Shown here in pieces: positions 1 through 5,713 of a stretch of 7,495 nucleotides of DNA (positions are counted from its first letter, which is position 1; each line of letters opens with the position of its first letter). Under the pieces are notes generated by a model that was not told where the DNA came from, did no database searches, and saw nothing but the letters and a program-made list of their open reading frames with translations. The stretch is from an uncultured Oscillospiraceae bacterium (GTDB lineage: Bacteria; Bacillota; Clostridia; Oscillospirales; Oscillospiraceae), in contig CAKTKM010000070.1 in the NCBI GenBank assembly GCA_934569425.1, positions 1-7,495 of the forward strand. The letters run 5' to 3'. The position numbers and the translations under genes are program-made.

Positions 1-274
1 GCCGGACCTGAAGCCCTTTGATGAGATCGTGCGGCGTGAGCCGTACTCGGTGGAGACCAAAGCCCGGGAAATATTCCGCCGGCTGAAGCAAAGCGGCATT
101 ACCCGCTTTTTGCTGCTGTTCCGCGGCAGCCGCAGCCGCAGCGAGATCGTGGCCACGTTCATGGCTGTGCTGGAGCTGTGCCGCAGCCGTATCATCCGTC
201 TGGCCGCCGGCGTCAGCGACTGTACCGTGGAATGTGACGGTGACATGCCGGAGGATTGGCAGGGCGAGGTTTGA
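1..274 (+). CDS. scpA: Segregation and condensation protein A, C-terminal part (5' end outside window)
   Basis: Only the last 90 or so codons are present; the reading frame is open from base 2, so the gene begins left of the window. ScpA is the kleisin subunit of the bacterial SMC condensin: its C-terminal winged helix binds the SMC head domain, bridging the ring needed for chromosome segregation in the cytoplasm. The visible part ends in the winged-helix pattern typical of ScpA, with a run resembling SRSEIVATFMAVLELCRSR followed by a short acidic tail. The GTG at 29 is internal, not a start, because the same frame continues upstream with in-family sequence (KPFDEIVRREPYSV). The assignment rests on this C-terminal pattern together with scpB starting 12 bases downstream, which is the near-universal order in Firmicutes. 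Confidence 0.9.
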   Translation, partial: PDLKPFDEIVRREPYSVETKAREIFRRLKQSGITRFLLLFRGSRSRSEIVATFMAVLELCRSRIIRLAAGVSDCTVECDGDMPEDWQGEV

Positions 275-286
275 GGGAGAGAAGAT

Positions 287-883
287 ATGGATACGCTTGA
301 AATGAAGGAAGTAGAAGCCGCCATTGAGGGCATTCTCTTTGCCTCCGGCGAACCGGTGGCAGTGGATCGCATCTGCATGGCACTGGATATGGACAGGCCT
401 ACGGTGGAGCTGGTGCTGCAGCGGCTGGCGGATTACTATTCCTACGAACGCCGCGGGATGCGGCTTTTGAAGATGGAGGACAGCTACCAGCTTTGCTCCG
501 CGCCGGAATACGGCGATATGATCCGCCGCGCTTTTGAGGTACGCAAGCCCGCCAAGCTGAGTCAGCCCGCGCTGGAGGTGCTGACCATCATTGCCTACTA
601 TCAACCCACCACCCGCGCCTATGTGGATCAGATCCGCGGCGTGGACAGTGCCTATACGGTGGGACTGCTGCTGGATCGCCATTTGATTGAGGAGTGCGGA
701 CGCCTTCAGGTGCCGGGGCGGCCCCGTCTGTACCGCACCACACAGGCGTTCCTGCGGGCATTTCACCTGCAGTCGCTGGACGACCTGCCGGAGATGCCGG
801 GGATGGAGGGTGACGGACAGCTGCGTCTTGACGAGCGGGGCAACCTGCTGGAGGTTCCAGAGGAGTTCCTTCCGGAAAGCTGA
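287..883 (+). CDS. scpB: Segregation and condensation protein B
   Basis: The 198-residue product is the usual length for ScpB, which dimerises and binds the ScpA kleisin to regulate SMC condensin on the chromosome. Two winged-helix domains can be traced: the first at about residues 7-80 (opening with AIEGILFASGEPV), the second at about 88-168. The second holds the family signature: LSQPALEVLTIIAYYQPTTR (91-110), then QIRGVDSAYTVGLLLDRHLI (115-134), GRLQVPGRPRLYRTT (138-152) and a SLDDLPEMP close. The commonest form of the loop is LYGTT, so the R at 150 is a small variation. An acidic tail of about 30 residues follows. The ATG at 287 is preceded by a purine-rich GGGAGAGAAG stretch. An ATG at 302 is possible but would shorten the first helix. 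Confidence 0.96.
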   Translation: MDTLEMKEVEAAIEGILFASGEPVAVDRICMALDMDRPTVELVLQRLADYYSYERRGMRLLKMEDSYQLCSAPEYGDMIRRAFEVRKPAKLSQPALEVLTIIAYYQPTTRAYVDQIRGVDSAYTVGLLLDRHLIEECGRLQVPGRPRLYRTTQAFLRAFHLQSLDDLPEMPGMEGDGQLRLDERGNLLEVPEEFLPES

Positions 884-891
884 TCCCGGAG

Positions 892-899
892 AAAGGAGG
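892..899 (+). promoter_or_regulatory. Strong ribosome binding site deciding the TTG start of the DUF2953 gene
   Basis: AAAGGAGG lies 8 bases before the TTG at 908 and 11 bases before the in-frame GTG at 911. The spacing favours TTG as the initiator. The very good Shine-Dalgarno match probably compensates for the weak start codon. Confidence 0.75.
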
Positions 900-907
900 C
901 GTTTGCC

Positions 908-1600
908 TTGGTGGGATGGATCATACTGGGTATGCTGGCGGCGCTGCTCCTTGTGCTGCTGTGCCTGCGGGTGAGCGTGAACCTTGCATTCGGTGAGGAG
1001 CTGCGCGTGACCGTGCAGCTCGGCCCGAAGGTCATACAGATCGTTCCTCCGCCGGAAAAAAGGGCAAAAGCGGAAAAACGGTCTGTAAAGCCCACAAAGA
1101 CAGAGTCGAAGTCCCAAAAGAAACCGGTGCCTGTCTTCCGCCTGACCTTTGACGATATGCGCGGCGGACTCCGTGCGCTGTGGCAGGCTGTGAAGGGTGC
1201 GCTGCGCCGCGCCGGAAAGCGTATCCGCATTGACCCGCTGAACATATCCATCGTGCTGGGGGACGAGAACCCCGCCAACACGGCAGAGTGGTACGGCTGG
1301 GTCAATACTGCTGTGTGGACGGTAATGCCGCGGTTGGAGGAATGGGTGGATATGCCGGATCCCCGCATCCATATGGAAATGGATTTCTCCGCCGCAGAGA
1401 CAACGGTATCCGGTACAGTGGGATTCCGCTATCGCGTGGCTGATCTGCTGGCCATCGCCTTTGCCGCCGGCGGCCCTGTACTGCGGTTCGGCATCCCGTT
1501 TCTGAAGCGGCAGCGTGCCATGAAAAAAGCGGCGGAAAAGCAGGCGGTACAGGAAGCTGCCAAAGAAAAGGGCAATAACGCGCCGAAGCAGGCCGCGTGA
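908..1600 (+). CDS. DUF2953 family membrane-anchored protein
   Basis: The 230-residue product has one N-terminal hydrophobic segment (about residues 3-20, WIILGMLAALLLVLLCL). A short beta-like stretch follows, then a highly basic, Lys/Ser/Thr-rich linker (about 49-73) and a C-terminal domain (about 108-200). That domain shows the DUF2953 pattern: an I-VLGDENPANTAEWYGW motif (115-131), MPRLEEW and PRIHMEMDF (152-160). The tail is rich in Ala, Lys and Gln. The family has no established biochemical function. In Clostridia it commonly precedes ytfJ, as here, which suggests a link with sporulation or envelope work. One anchor with the bulk on one side of the membrane is inferred; the basic residues after the segment suggest a cytoplasmic linker. 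Translation probably starts at TTG 908; GTG 911 would remove only the first residue. Confidence 0.8.
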   Translation: MVGWIILGMLAALLLVLLCLRVSVNLAFGEELRVTVQLGPKVIQIVPPPEKRAKAEKRSVKPTKTESKSQKKPVPVFRLTFDDMRGGLRALWQAVKGALRRAGKRIRIDPLNISIVLGDENPANTAEWYGWVNTAVWTVMPRLEEWVDMPDPRIHMEMDFSAAETTVSGTVGFRYRVADLLAIAFAAGGPVLRFGIPFLKRQRAMKKAAEKQAVQEAAKEKGNNAPKQAA

Positions 1601-1627
1601 AAGAAGTCAGGACGTATGACGATACAG

Positions 1628-1633
1628 AAAGGA
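1628..1633 (+). promoter_or_regulatory. Ribosome binding site selecting the ytfJ start at 1642
   Basis: AAAGGA sits 8 bases before the ATG at 1642. No comparable site precedes the upstream in-frame GTG at 1597. The first 15 residues read from that GTG do not look like the family, so 1642 is the better start. Confidence 0.75.
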
Positions 1634-1641
1634 CGAACAGC

Positions 1642-2040
1642 ATGGAAATGAACGAAAAGAAGAATTCTATTACTGAGGTCATGACAGCCTCCATGGCGAA
1701 GATCCGCGAAATGGTGGACTCCAACACCATCGTGGGTGAGCCGATCACCACGCCCGACGGCGTGACCCTGATCCCTGTGTCCCGCCTGAGCTTCGGCTTT
1801 GGCTGCGGCGGCGGAGATTATGGCAAGCAGGCCAATCAGACCGGCGCCGGCGCGGGTGCGGGCGTCCGCGTGGAGCCGATGGCTTTCCTGGTGGTCAAAG
1901 ATGGTGTGACCCGTATGCTGCCGGTTGCCGCACCCGCTATCACCACGGTGGATCGCGCGATCGAGCTGGTTCCGCAGGTGCTGGATCGCGTAGAGAGCTT
2001 TATTGACCGGAAAAAGGCAGAAAAAGATTTCACGGAATAA
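1642..2040 (+). CDS. ytfJ: YtfJ / GerW family sporulation protein
   Basis: From the ATG at 1642 the product is 132 residues, a normal length for this family. The conserved core is clear: a helix with IREMVDSNTIVGEPI (21-35), TPDGVTLIPVSRLSFGFGCG (37-56), a glycine-rich region (GGGDYG, then GAGAGAGV, 56-75), VEPMAFLVVKDGV and a C-terminal DRAIELVPQVLDRV helix. In Bacillus the GerW/YtfJ protein is tied to sporulation and spore germination; its molecular activity is unknown to me. It follows the DUF2953 gene after 41 bases, an arrangement common in Clostridia. A GTG at 1597 overlapping the previous stop would add 15 residues but has no ribosome binding site and no family support. The gene suggests a spore-forming ancestry but does not prove the organism sporulates. 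Confidence 0.9.
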   Translation: MEMNEKKNSITEVMTASMAKIREMVDSNTIVGEPITTPDGVTLIPVSRLSFGFGCGGGDYGKQANQTGAGAGAGVRVEPMAFLVVKDGVTRMLPVAAPAITTVDRAIELVPQVLDRVESFIDRKKAEKDFTE

Positions 2041-2099
2041 GACAGATCGGAAGCTAAGGACGAGCTACGCCTGCATAGACTGTTTTCCGGGGTGATACC
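2041..2099 (+). other. Intergenic gap between ytfJ and the carboxypeptidase gene
   Basis: At 59 bases this is the longest gap in the window. I see no convincing -10/-35 pair, no inverted repeat followed by T residues and no small gene. GGGGTG at 2089-2094 is a modest ribosome binding site 5 bases before the ATG at 2100. If a sporulation-specific promoter existed for the carboxypeptidase gene it would be expected here, but no sigma F or sigma G consensus stands out. Confidence 0.5.
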
Positions 2100-2903
2100 A
2101 TGGGAAAACGACTGTGCGGGGCGCTGCTGGCTCTGACGCTGCTGATAACACTGCTTCCCTGTCGCGCGGAAGGTATGCAGATCTCCGCCACGACAGCCAT
2201 TTTGATGGATGCCGACAGCGGGGAAGTGCTCTATGAAAAAGACGCCGCACGACGGATGCGGATCGCCAGCACCACGAAGATCATGACTGCCATCGTGGTG
2301 CTGGAGCGTGCCAAATTGACCGATACCATCACGGTAACGCAGGCACATATGGTGGAGGGTTCCTCCATGTATCTCAAGCCCGGTGAAACGGTAACGGTAG
2401 AAGAACTGCTATACGGTCTGCTGCTGTGCAGCGGAAACGACGCTGCTCTGGCACTGGCAGATCACTGCGGCGGTTTGGAGGTCTTTGTGGCGGCTATGAA
2501 CAGGAAAGCAGCGGCGCTTGGCATGAAGGACAGCTCCTTTGCCAATCCCAACGGTCTGGACGACGACAACCACTATTCCACCGCACATGACATGGCGGTA
2601 CTGGCGGCATACGCCGCCAATGACCCAACATTCCGCCGTATCTGTTCCACCCGCACGGTCAAGATCAGTGGGCGGACGATGACCAATCACAACAAGCTGC
2701 TTTCGCAGCTGGATGGCTGCATCGGTATGAAAACAGGGTATACCAAGGCAGCGGGCCGCACATTGGTATCCTGCGTGGAGCGTGAGGGACATCGCCTGAT
2801 CGCGGTAACGCTGCAGGACGGCAACGACTGGGCAGATCACAAGACACTGTATCAGCAGGGCTTTGCCGCAGTGCTGACAAAGAACACGGAGGATCCATCA
2901 TGA
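2100..2903 (+). CDS. dacF: Secreted D-alanyl-D-alanine carboxypeptidase (peptidase S11, DacF-like), short form
   Basis: This low-molecular-weight penicillin-binding protein removes the terminal D-Ala from peptidoglycan stem peptides, acting outside the membrane. All three active-site motifs are present: SxxK as STTK (S57-K60, S57 the nucleophile), SGN (111-113) and KTG (211-213). A signal peptide covers about residues 1-23, with basic residues 3-4, a hydrophobic core and a possible cleavage after CRA (21-23). At 267 residues the protein ends about 50 residues after KTG. It therefore lacks the beta-rich C-terminal domain and amphipathic membrane anchor of full DacA/DacF proteins (about 380-440 residues). 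The frame ends cleanly in TGA overlapping rluB, so this looks like a natural short form rather than a frameshift. The symbol dacF is by similarity and context; dacB is an alternative. Confidence 0.92.
   Translation: MGKRLCGALLALTLLITLLPCRAEGMQISATTAILMDADSGEVLYEKDAARRMRIASTTKIMTAIVVLERAKLTDTITVTQAHMVEGSSMYLKPGETVTVEELLYGLLLCSGNDAALALADHCGGLEVFVAAMNRKAAALGMKDSSFANPNGLDDDNHYSTAHDMAVLAAYAANDPTFRRICSTRTVKISGRTMTNHNKLLSQLDGCIGMKTGYTKAAGRTLVSCVEREGHRLIAVTLQDGNDWADHKTLYQQGFAAVLTKNTEDPS
2888..2892 (+). promoter_or_regulatory. Ribosome binding site of rluB inside the 3' end of the carboxypeptidase gene
   Basis: GGAGG lies 7 bases before the ATG at 2900, within the last codons of the upstream gene. 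Together with the ATGA overlap it indicates coupled translation of the two genes. Confidence 0.75.
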
Positions 2904-3619
2904 AAGAACGGCTGCAGAAGCTGATCGCCCGCTCCGGCTGCTGTTCCCGCCGCGCCGCCGAGATCCTGTTGGCGGAGGGGCGGGTAACAGTCAATGGCAC
3001 AGTAGCCACCTTGGGCGGCAAGGCTGATCCGGAAAACGACGTCATTTTCATCGATGGCAAGCAGATCGACTTTACAGCGCAGATGGTATATCTGATGCTG
3101 AACAAACCGCGCGGCTATGTAACCACCCTGCGTGATGAGTATGGACGCGCCACGGCGGCCGCGCTTGTGGCGGACTGCGGCGTGCGGGTCTTTCCGGTGG
3201 GGCGGCTGGATAAAGACAGCGAGGGATTGCTGCTGTTTACCAACGACGGCGCGCTGATGCAGGCTATGACGCATCCCCGTCACCAGATCAATAAGGTGTA
3301 TGAGGTAACAGTGACAGGAGAGCTGGACGGCGCCGCCGAGCGACTGGCGGCGCTGACAGCACTGGAAGACGGAGAACCCATTGTTCCGGCGCAGACGGAG
3401 ACGCTATGGCGGCGGGACGGACAGGCCATGCTGCAGGTGACTATTCATCAGGGGAAAAATCGCCAGATCCGGCGCATGTGCGCCCTGTCCGGATTACAGG
3501 TGACGCGGCTGCGCCGCGTGGCGGAGGATACCCTGACGCTGGGAACACTGAAGAGCGGCGCATGGCGCTATTTGACAGACGCGGAGATCTCCGCGCTAAA
3601 AGGAAGCGAAACAGTATGA
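2900..3619 (+). CDS. rluB: rRNA pseudouridine synthase, RluB/RsuA family
   Basis: The 239-residue enzyme isomerises a specific uridine in rRNA to pseudouridine. An S4 RNA-binding domain occupies about residues 1-55 (RSGCCSRRAAEILLAEGRVTVNG pattern, 11-33), followed by the catalytic domain. Motif II, GRLDKDSEGLLLFTNDG (101-117), contains the catalytic aspartate D104. LNKPRGYVTT (67-76) and GKNRQIRRM (185-193) are the other family motifs. Length and domain order fit the RsuA/RluB/RluE/RluF group. RluB, which acts on 23S rRNA, is preferred because the Gram-positive member next to the scpAB region is normally called that, but the exact target base cannot be read from sequence. The start ATG overlaps the previous stop by 4 bases (ATGA). 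Confidence 0.93.
   Translation: MKERLQKLIARSGCCSRRAAEILLAEGRVTVNGTVATLGGKADPENDVIFIDGKQIDFTAQMVYLMLNKPRGYVTTLRDEYGRATAAALVADCGVRVFPVGRLDKDSEGLLLFTNDGALMQAMTHPRHQINKVYEVTVTGELDGAAERLAALTALEDGEPIVPAQTETLWRRDGQAMLQVTIHQGKNRQIRRMCALSGLQVTRLRRVAEDTLTLGTLKSGAWRYLTDAEISALKGSETV
3572..3600 (+). promoter_or_regulatory. Possible internal promoter ahead of the RpiR-type regulator gene
   Basis: A perfect TTGACA (3572-3577) is followed after 17 bases by GCTAAA (3595-3600), which matches TATAAT at only three positions. The spacer is filled by the 16-bp palindrome described separately, and the start codon lies 15 bases downstream. All of it lies inside the rluB coding sequence. The weak -10 keeps this speculative. 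Confidence 0.2.
3580..3595. repeat. Perfect 16-bp palindrome at the 3' end of rluB, candidate operator
   Basis: CGCGGAGATCTCCGCG is identical to its reverse complement and lies 20 bases before the RpiR-type start codon, between a TTGACA and a weak -10. It could be an operator for a dimeric regulator, such as autoregulation by the adjacent gene. It is not a terminator, as no T tract follows. It also encodes rluB residues DAEISA, and GC-rich codon choice may have produced it by chance. Confidence 0.3.
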
Positions 3620-4482
3620 AACAGAGCGTATTACATAATATACGCGCCAGTAGGGATGGCTTTTCCAAGGGACAGAAGCGAATCGCCGACTACATCCTCA
3701 ACAATTACGACAAGGCTGCGTTCATGACAGCCGCCAAGCTGGGACAGACGGCACAGGTCAGTGAATCCACGGTGGTACGTTTTGCCGCAGAGCTGGGTTA
3801 TACCGGCTATCCTGCCATGCAGAAGGCGCTGCAGGAGATCATCCGCGGCAAGCTGACCTCGGTGCAGCGGATCCAGGCCTCGCAGGATCAAATGACCGGC
3901 GACGACATTCTGGCGGCGGTGATGCAGCGGGATATGGACAGTATCCATACTGCCATTGAGCAGATCGACCGCGGTGAATTTCAGCGGGTAGTGGAGCTGC
4001 TGCTGAACGCGCAGCACATCTATATACTGGGTGTGCGCTCCAGCTCCTATCTGGCAGGTTATCTGAATTTTTATTTTCACCTGCTGTTCAAAAACGTCAT
4101 CTATGTGCAGAATACGGCAGCAGGAGAGATCTATGAGCAGATGATCCACATCGGCCCCGGCGACGTGATGGTGGGCATCAGCTTCCCCCGCTATTCCAAT
4201 ATGGGGATCCATGCCATTCAGCTTGCCCATGACCGCGGAGCGGACGTAGTGGCCATCACCGATAGCCAGATGTCGCCGCTGTATCCTCTGGCGTCCGCGG
4301 CACTGCTGGTACGGTGCGAGGCGCTGTCCTATGTGGATTCGCTGGCAGCGCCGCTGAGCCTGATAAACGCGCTGATCCTGGCGGTGGGACAGCGGAAGCG
4401 GGATGAAGTGAGCCGCGTGTTTGCCGACATGGAGCAGGTTTGGTCAAAGTACAGTATTTTCGGGAAAGCAGAAGATGAATAA
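3616..4482 (+). CDS. MurR/RpiR family transcriptional regulator
   Basis: The 288-residue product has the family's two domains. An N-terminal HTH_6 domain (about 1-77) carries the helix-turn-helix MTAAKLGQTAQVSESTVVRFAAELGYTGYP (37-66, spaced here in reading order). A C-terminal SIS sugar-phosphate binding domain covers about 122-258, with HIYILGVRSSSYLAGYL (134-150) and GDVMVGISFPRYS (182-194). Members sense phosphosugars or amino-sugar derivatives and repress or activate catabolic genes. No sugar-metabolism gene is present here, so its ligand and targets are unknown. The ATG at 3616 overlaps the rluB stop by 4 bases, with AAGGA at 3600-3604 as a somewhat distant ribosome binding site. Longer reading of this frame back to 3406 lies wholly within rluB and is rejected. 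The downstream flavoprotein gene overlaps its end by 8 bases. Confidence 0.92.
   Translation: MKQSVLHNIRASRDGFSKGQKRIADYILNNYDKAAFMTAAKLGQTAQVSESTVVRFAAELGYTGYPAMQKALQEIIRGKLTSVQRIQASQDQMTGDDILAAVMQRDMDSIHTAIEQIDRGEFQRVVELLLNAQHIYILGVRSSSYLAGYLNFYFHLLFKNVIYVQNTAAGEIYEQMIHIGPGDVMVGISFPRYSNMGIHAIQLAHDRGADVVAITDSQMSPLYPLASAALLVRCEALSYVDSLAAPLSLINALILAVGQRKRDEVSRVFADMEQVWSKYSIFGKAEDE
3626..3645. repeat. Inverted repeat in an AT-rich island at the start of the RpiR-type gene
   Basis: GCGTAT (3626-3631) and ATACGC (3640-3645) form 6-bp arms around an 8-base AT-rich centre (TACATAAT). The surrounding DNA is GC-rich, so the AT-rich patch stands out. It may be a regulator half-site pair, or simply reduced structure near a start codon, which is common. 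Confidence 0.25.
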
Positions 4483-5707
4483 GATCGCAGTGATCGGCGG
4501 CGGCGCCGCCGGTTTGATGGCTGCCATTTCCGCCGCCGGACGCGGCGCGGAAGTCAGCCTGATAGAACCCAATGAACGCTTGGGGAAAAAAATCAATATT
4601 ACCGGAAAGGGTCGCTGCAATGTCACAAACGACACGGATCTGCATGGTTTGATGGCGCATATTCCCCGTAATGGAAAATTCCTTTACAGCGCCCTGTCCC
4701 GCTTTACCTGTCAGGACACCATGTCGTTTTTTGAAAACTGCGGTGTACCGCTGAAGGTTGAACGGGGTGACCGTGTATTCCCCGTGTCCGACAGTGCCTT
4801 TGACATCACCGACGCCTTGAAGCGGCAGGTCAAGGCACTGGGGATCCGGTGGATACACGACCGTGCCACAGCGGTGGAAGCCGCGGATGGTCATGTATCT
4901 GCGGTGATCGGCGAGAAAAGCGTCTATCCGGCCGATGCAGTGATCCTTGCCACCGGTGGTATGTCCTATCCCGGGACTGGTTCCACCGGCGACGGGTATC
5001 GGATCGCCAGCGCTTTGGGTCATACCATCGTGGAGCCAAGGGGATCGCTGGTGCCGCTGGTGAGCGATGACGAGTGTTGCCGTCACATGCAGGGGCTGAG
5101 CTTGAAAAATGTGGAGTTGACGGCTTACAACAGCAAAAATAAAGCGGTGTTCCGGGAATTTGGTGAGATGCTTTTTACCCACTTCGGCGTATCCGGTCCG
5201 CTGGTGTTGTCTGCCAGCGCCCATCTGCGGGATTGGGACAGAGAGAGATACCGTCTCAGCATCGACTTGAAGCCCGCACTGGATGAGCAAAAGCTGGAGA
5301 GCCGCATCCTGCGGGACATCAGCGAAAATCCCAACCGCGATGTGGAAAAACTGCTGTGTGGGCTGGTGCCGCACAGCATGGCGCCGGTATTGACCCGGCG
5401 TCTGGGATTTCTGCCTACACTGAAGGCCAATTCTCTGACGAAAGAGCAGCGCCGGGCGCTGATCCACCAATTGAAGCACTTTGACATCAGCATCACCGGT
5501 GTGCGCCCGGTGGCGGAGGCCATCGTCACGGCGGGCGGCGTGAAGGTCGGCGAGGTAACGCCGAGCACAATGGAGTCCAAACGGATCTCCGGCCTGTATT
5601 TTGCCGGAGAGGTACTGGATGTGGACGCCTATACCGGCGGATTCAATTTACAGATCGCGTGGGCGACCGGCCATCTGGCCGGCGTTTCCGCGGCGGAGCA
5701 GGAGTGA
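4475..5707 (+). CDS. NAD(P)/FAD-dependent oxidoreductase, HI0933/YhiN family (BaiN-like)
   Basis: The 410-residue flavoprotein has the N-terminal FAD-binding Rossmann motif GGGAAGL (8-14), with an acidic residue ending the second strand (E31). It also has the family hallmark TGKGRCNVTN (43-52), a second nucleotide-associated ATGGMSYPGTGSTGDGY run (159-175) and a C-terminal FAD-contact region with GLYFAGEVLDVDAYTGGF (373-390) then NLQIAWATG. Length and motifs match the HI0933 family. Substrates of most members are not established; some have been reported to act on bile-acid derivatives, but nothing here supports that role specifically. The ATG at 4475 overlaps the regulator stop by 8 bases and has only a weak ribosome binding site (GAAAG-like), suggesting translational coupling. 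Reading upstream to 4421 would intrude into the regulator without family support. In Clostridia this gene is a frequent neighbour of cmk. Confidence 0.9.
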   Translation: MNKIAVIGGGAAGLMAAISAAGRGAEVSLIEPNERLGKKINITGKGRCNVTNDTDLHGLMAHIPRNGKFLYSALSRFTCQDTMSFFENCGVPLKVERGDRVFPVSDSAFDITDALKRQVKALGIRWIHDRATAVEAADGHVSAVIGEKSVYPADAVILATGGMSYPGTGSTGDGYRIASALGHTIVEPRGSLVPLVSDDECCRHMQGLSLKNVELTAYNSKNKAVFREFGEMLFTHFGVSGPLVLSASAHLRDWDRERYRLSIDLKPALDEQKLESRILRDISENPNRDVEKLLCGLVPHSMAPVLTRRLGFLPTLKANSLTKEQRRALIHQLKHFDISITGVRPVAEAIVTAGGVKVGEVTPSTMESKRISGLYFAGEVLDVDAYTGGFNLQIAWATGHLAGVSAAEQE

Positions 5708-5713
5708 GATCAC

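Noticed and set aside
125..155. Imperfect GCAGCC-like repeat near the end of scpA
   Set aside because: It consists of a few Gly/Ser/Arg codons in a conserved coding region and shows no regular longer repeat.
870..877. TTCCGGAA palindrome at the end of scpB as a terminator
   Set aside because: The stem is too short and no T tract follows; the next gene has its own strong ribosome binding site just downstream.
687..974. 95-codon plus-strand frame spanning the scpB end and the DUF2953 start
   Set aside because: It is an alternate frame over two convincing genes, and its Cys/Arg-rich translation is typical of out-of-frame reading.
763..1368. 201-codon minus-strand frame, plus others such as 3631-4230 and 1302-1751
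   Set aside because: They are shadows of scpB, the DUF2953 gene, ytfJ and the regulator, with low-complexity translations and no family pattern.
1597..1641. GTG start for ytfJ overlapping the previous stop codon
   Set aside because: It has no ribosome binding site and the added 15 residues do not fit the family; the ATG at 1642 has a good site at proper spacing.
2145..2165. Lipoprotein signal ending at Cys21 of the carboxypeptidase
   Set aside because: The residue before the cysteine is proline and the -3 to -1 positions do not fit a lipobox; an ordinary signal peptidase site after residue 23 fits better.
4498..4511. 14-bp perfect palindrome CGGCGGCGCCGCCG
   Set aside because: It falls on the Gly/Ala codons of the FAD-binding GGGAAG motif, so protein sequence and GC-rich codon choice explain it.
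4256..5479. 407-codon open frame on the minus strand across the regulator and flavoprotein genes
   Set aside because: It is antisense to two well-supported genes, its translation is rich in His, Gln, Arg and Pro without recognisable domains, and long antisense frames arise from the codon bias of GC-rich genes.
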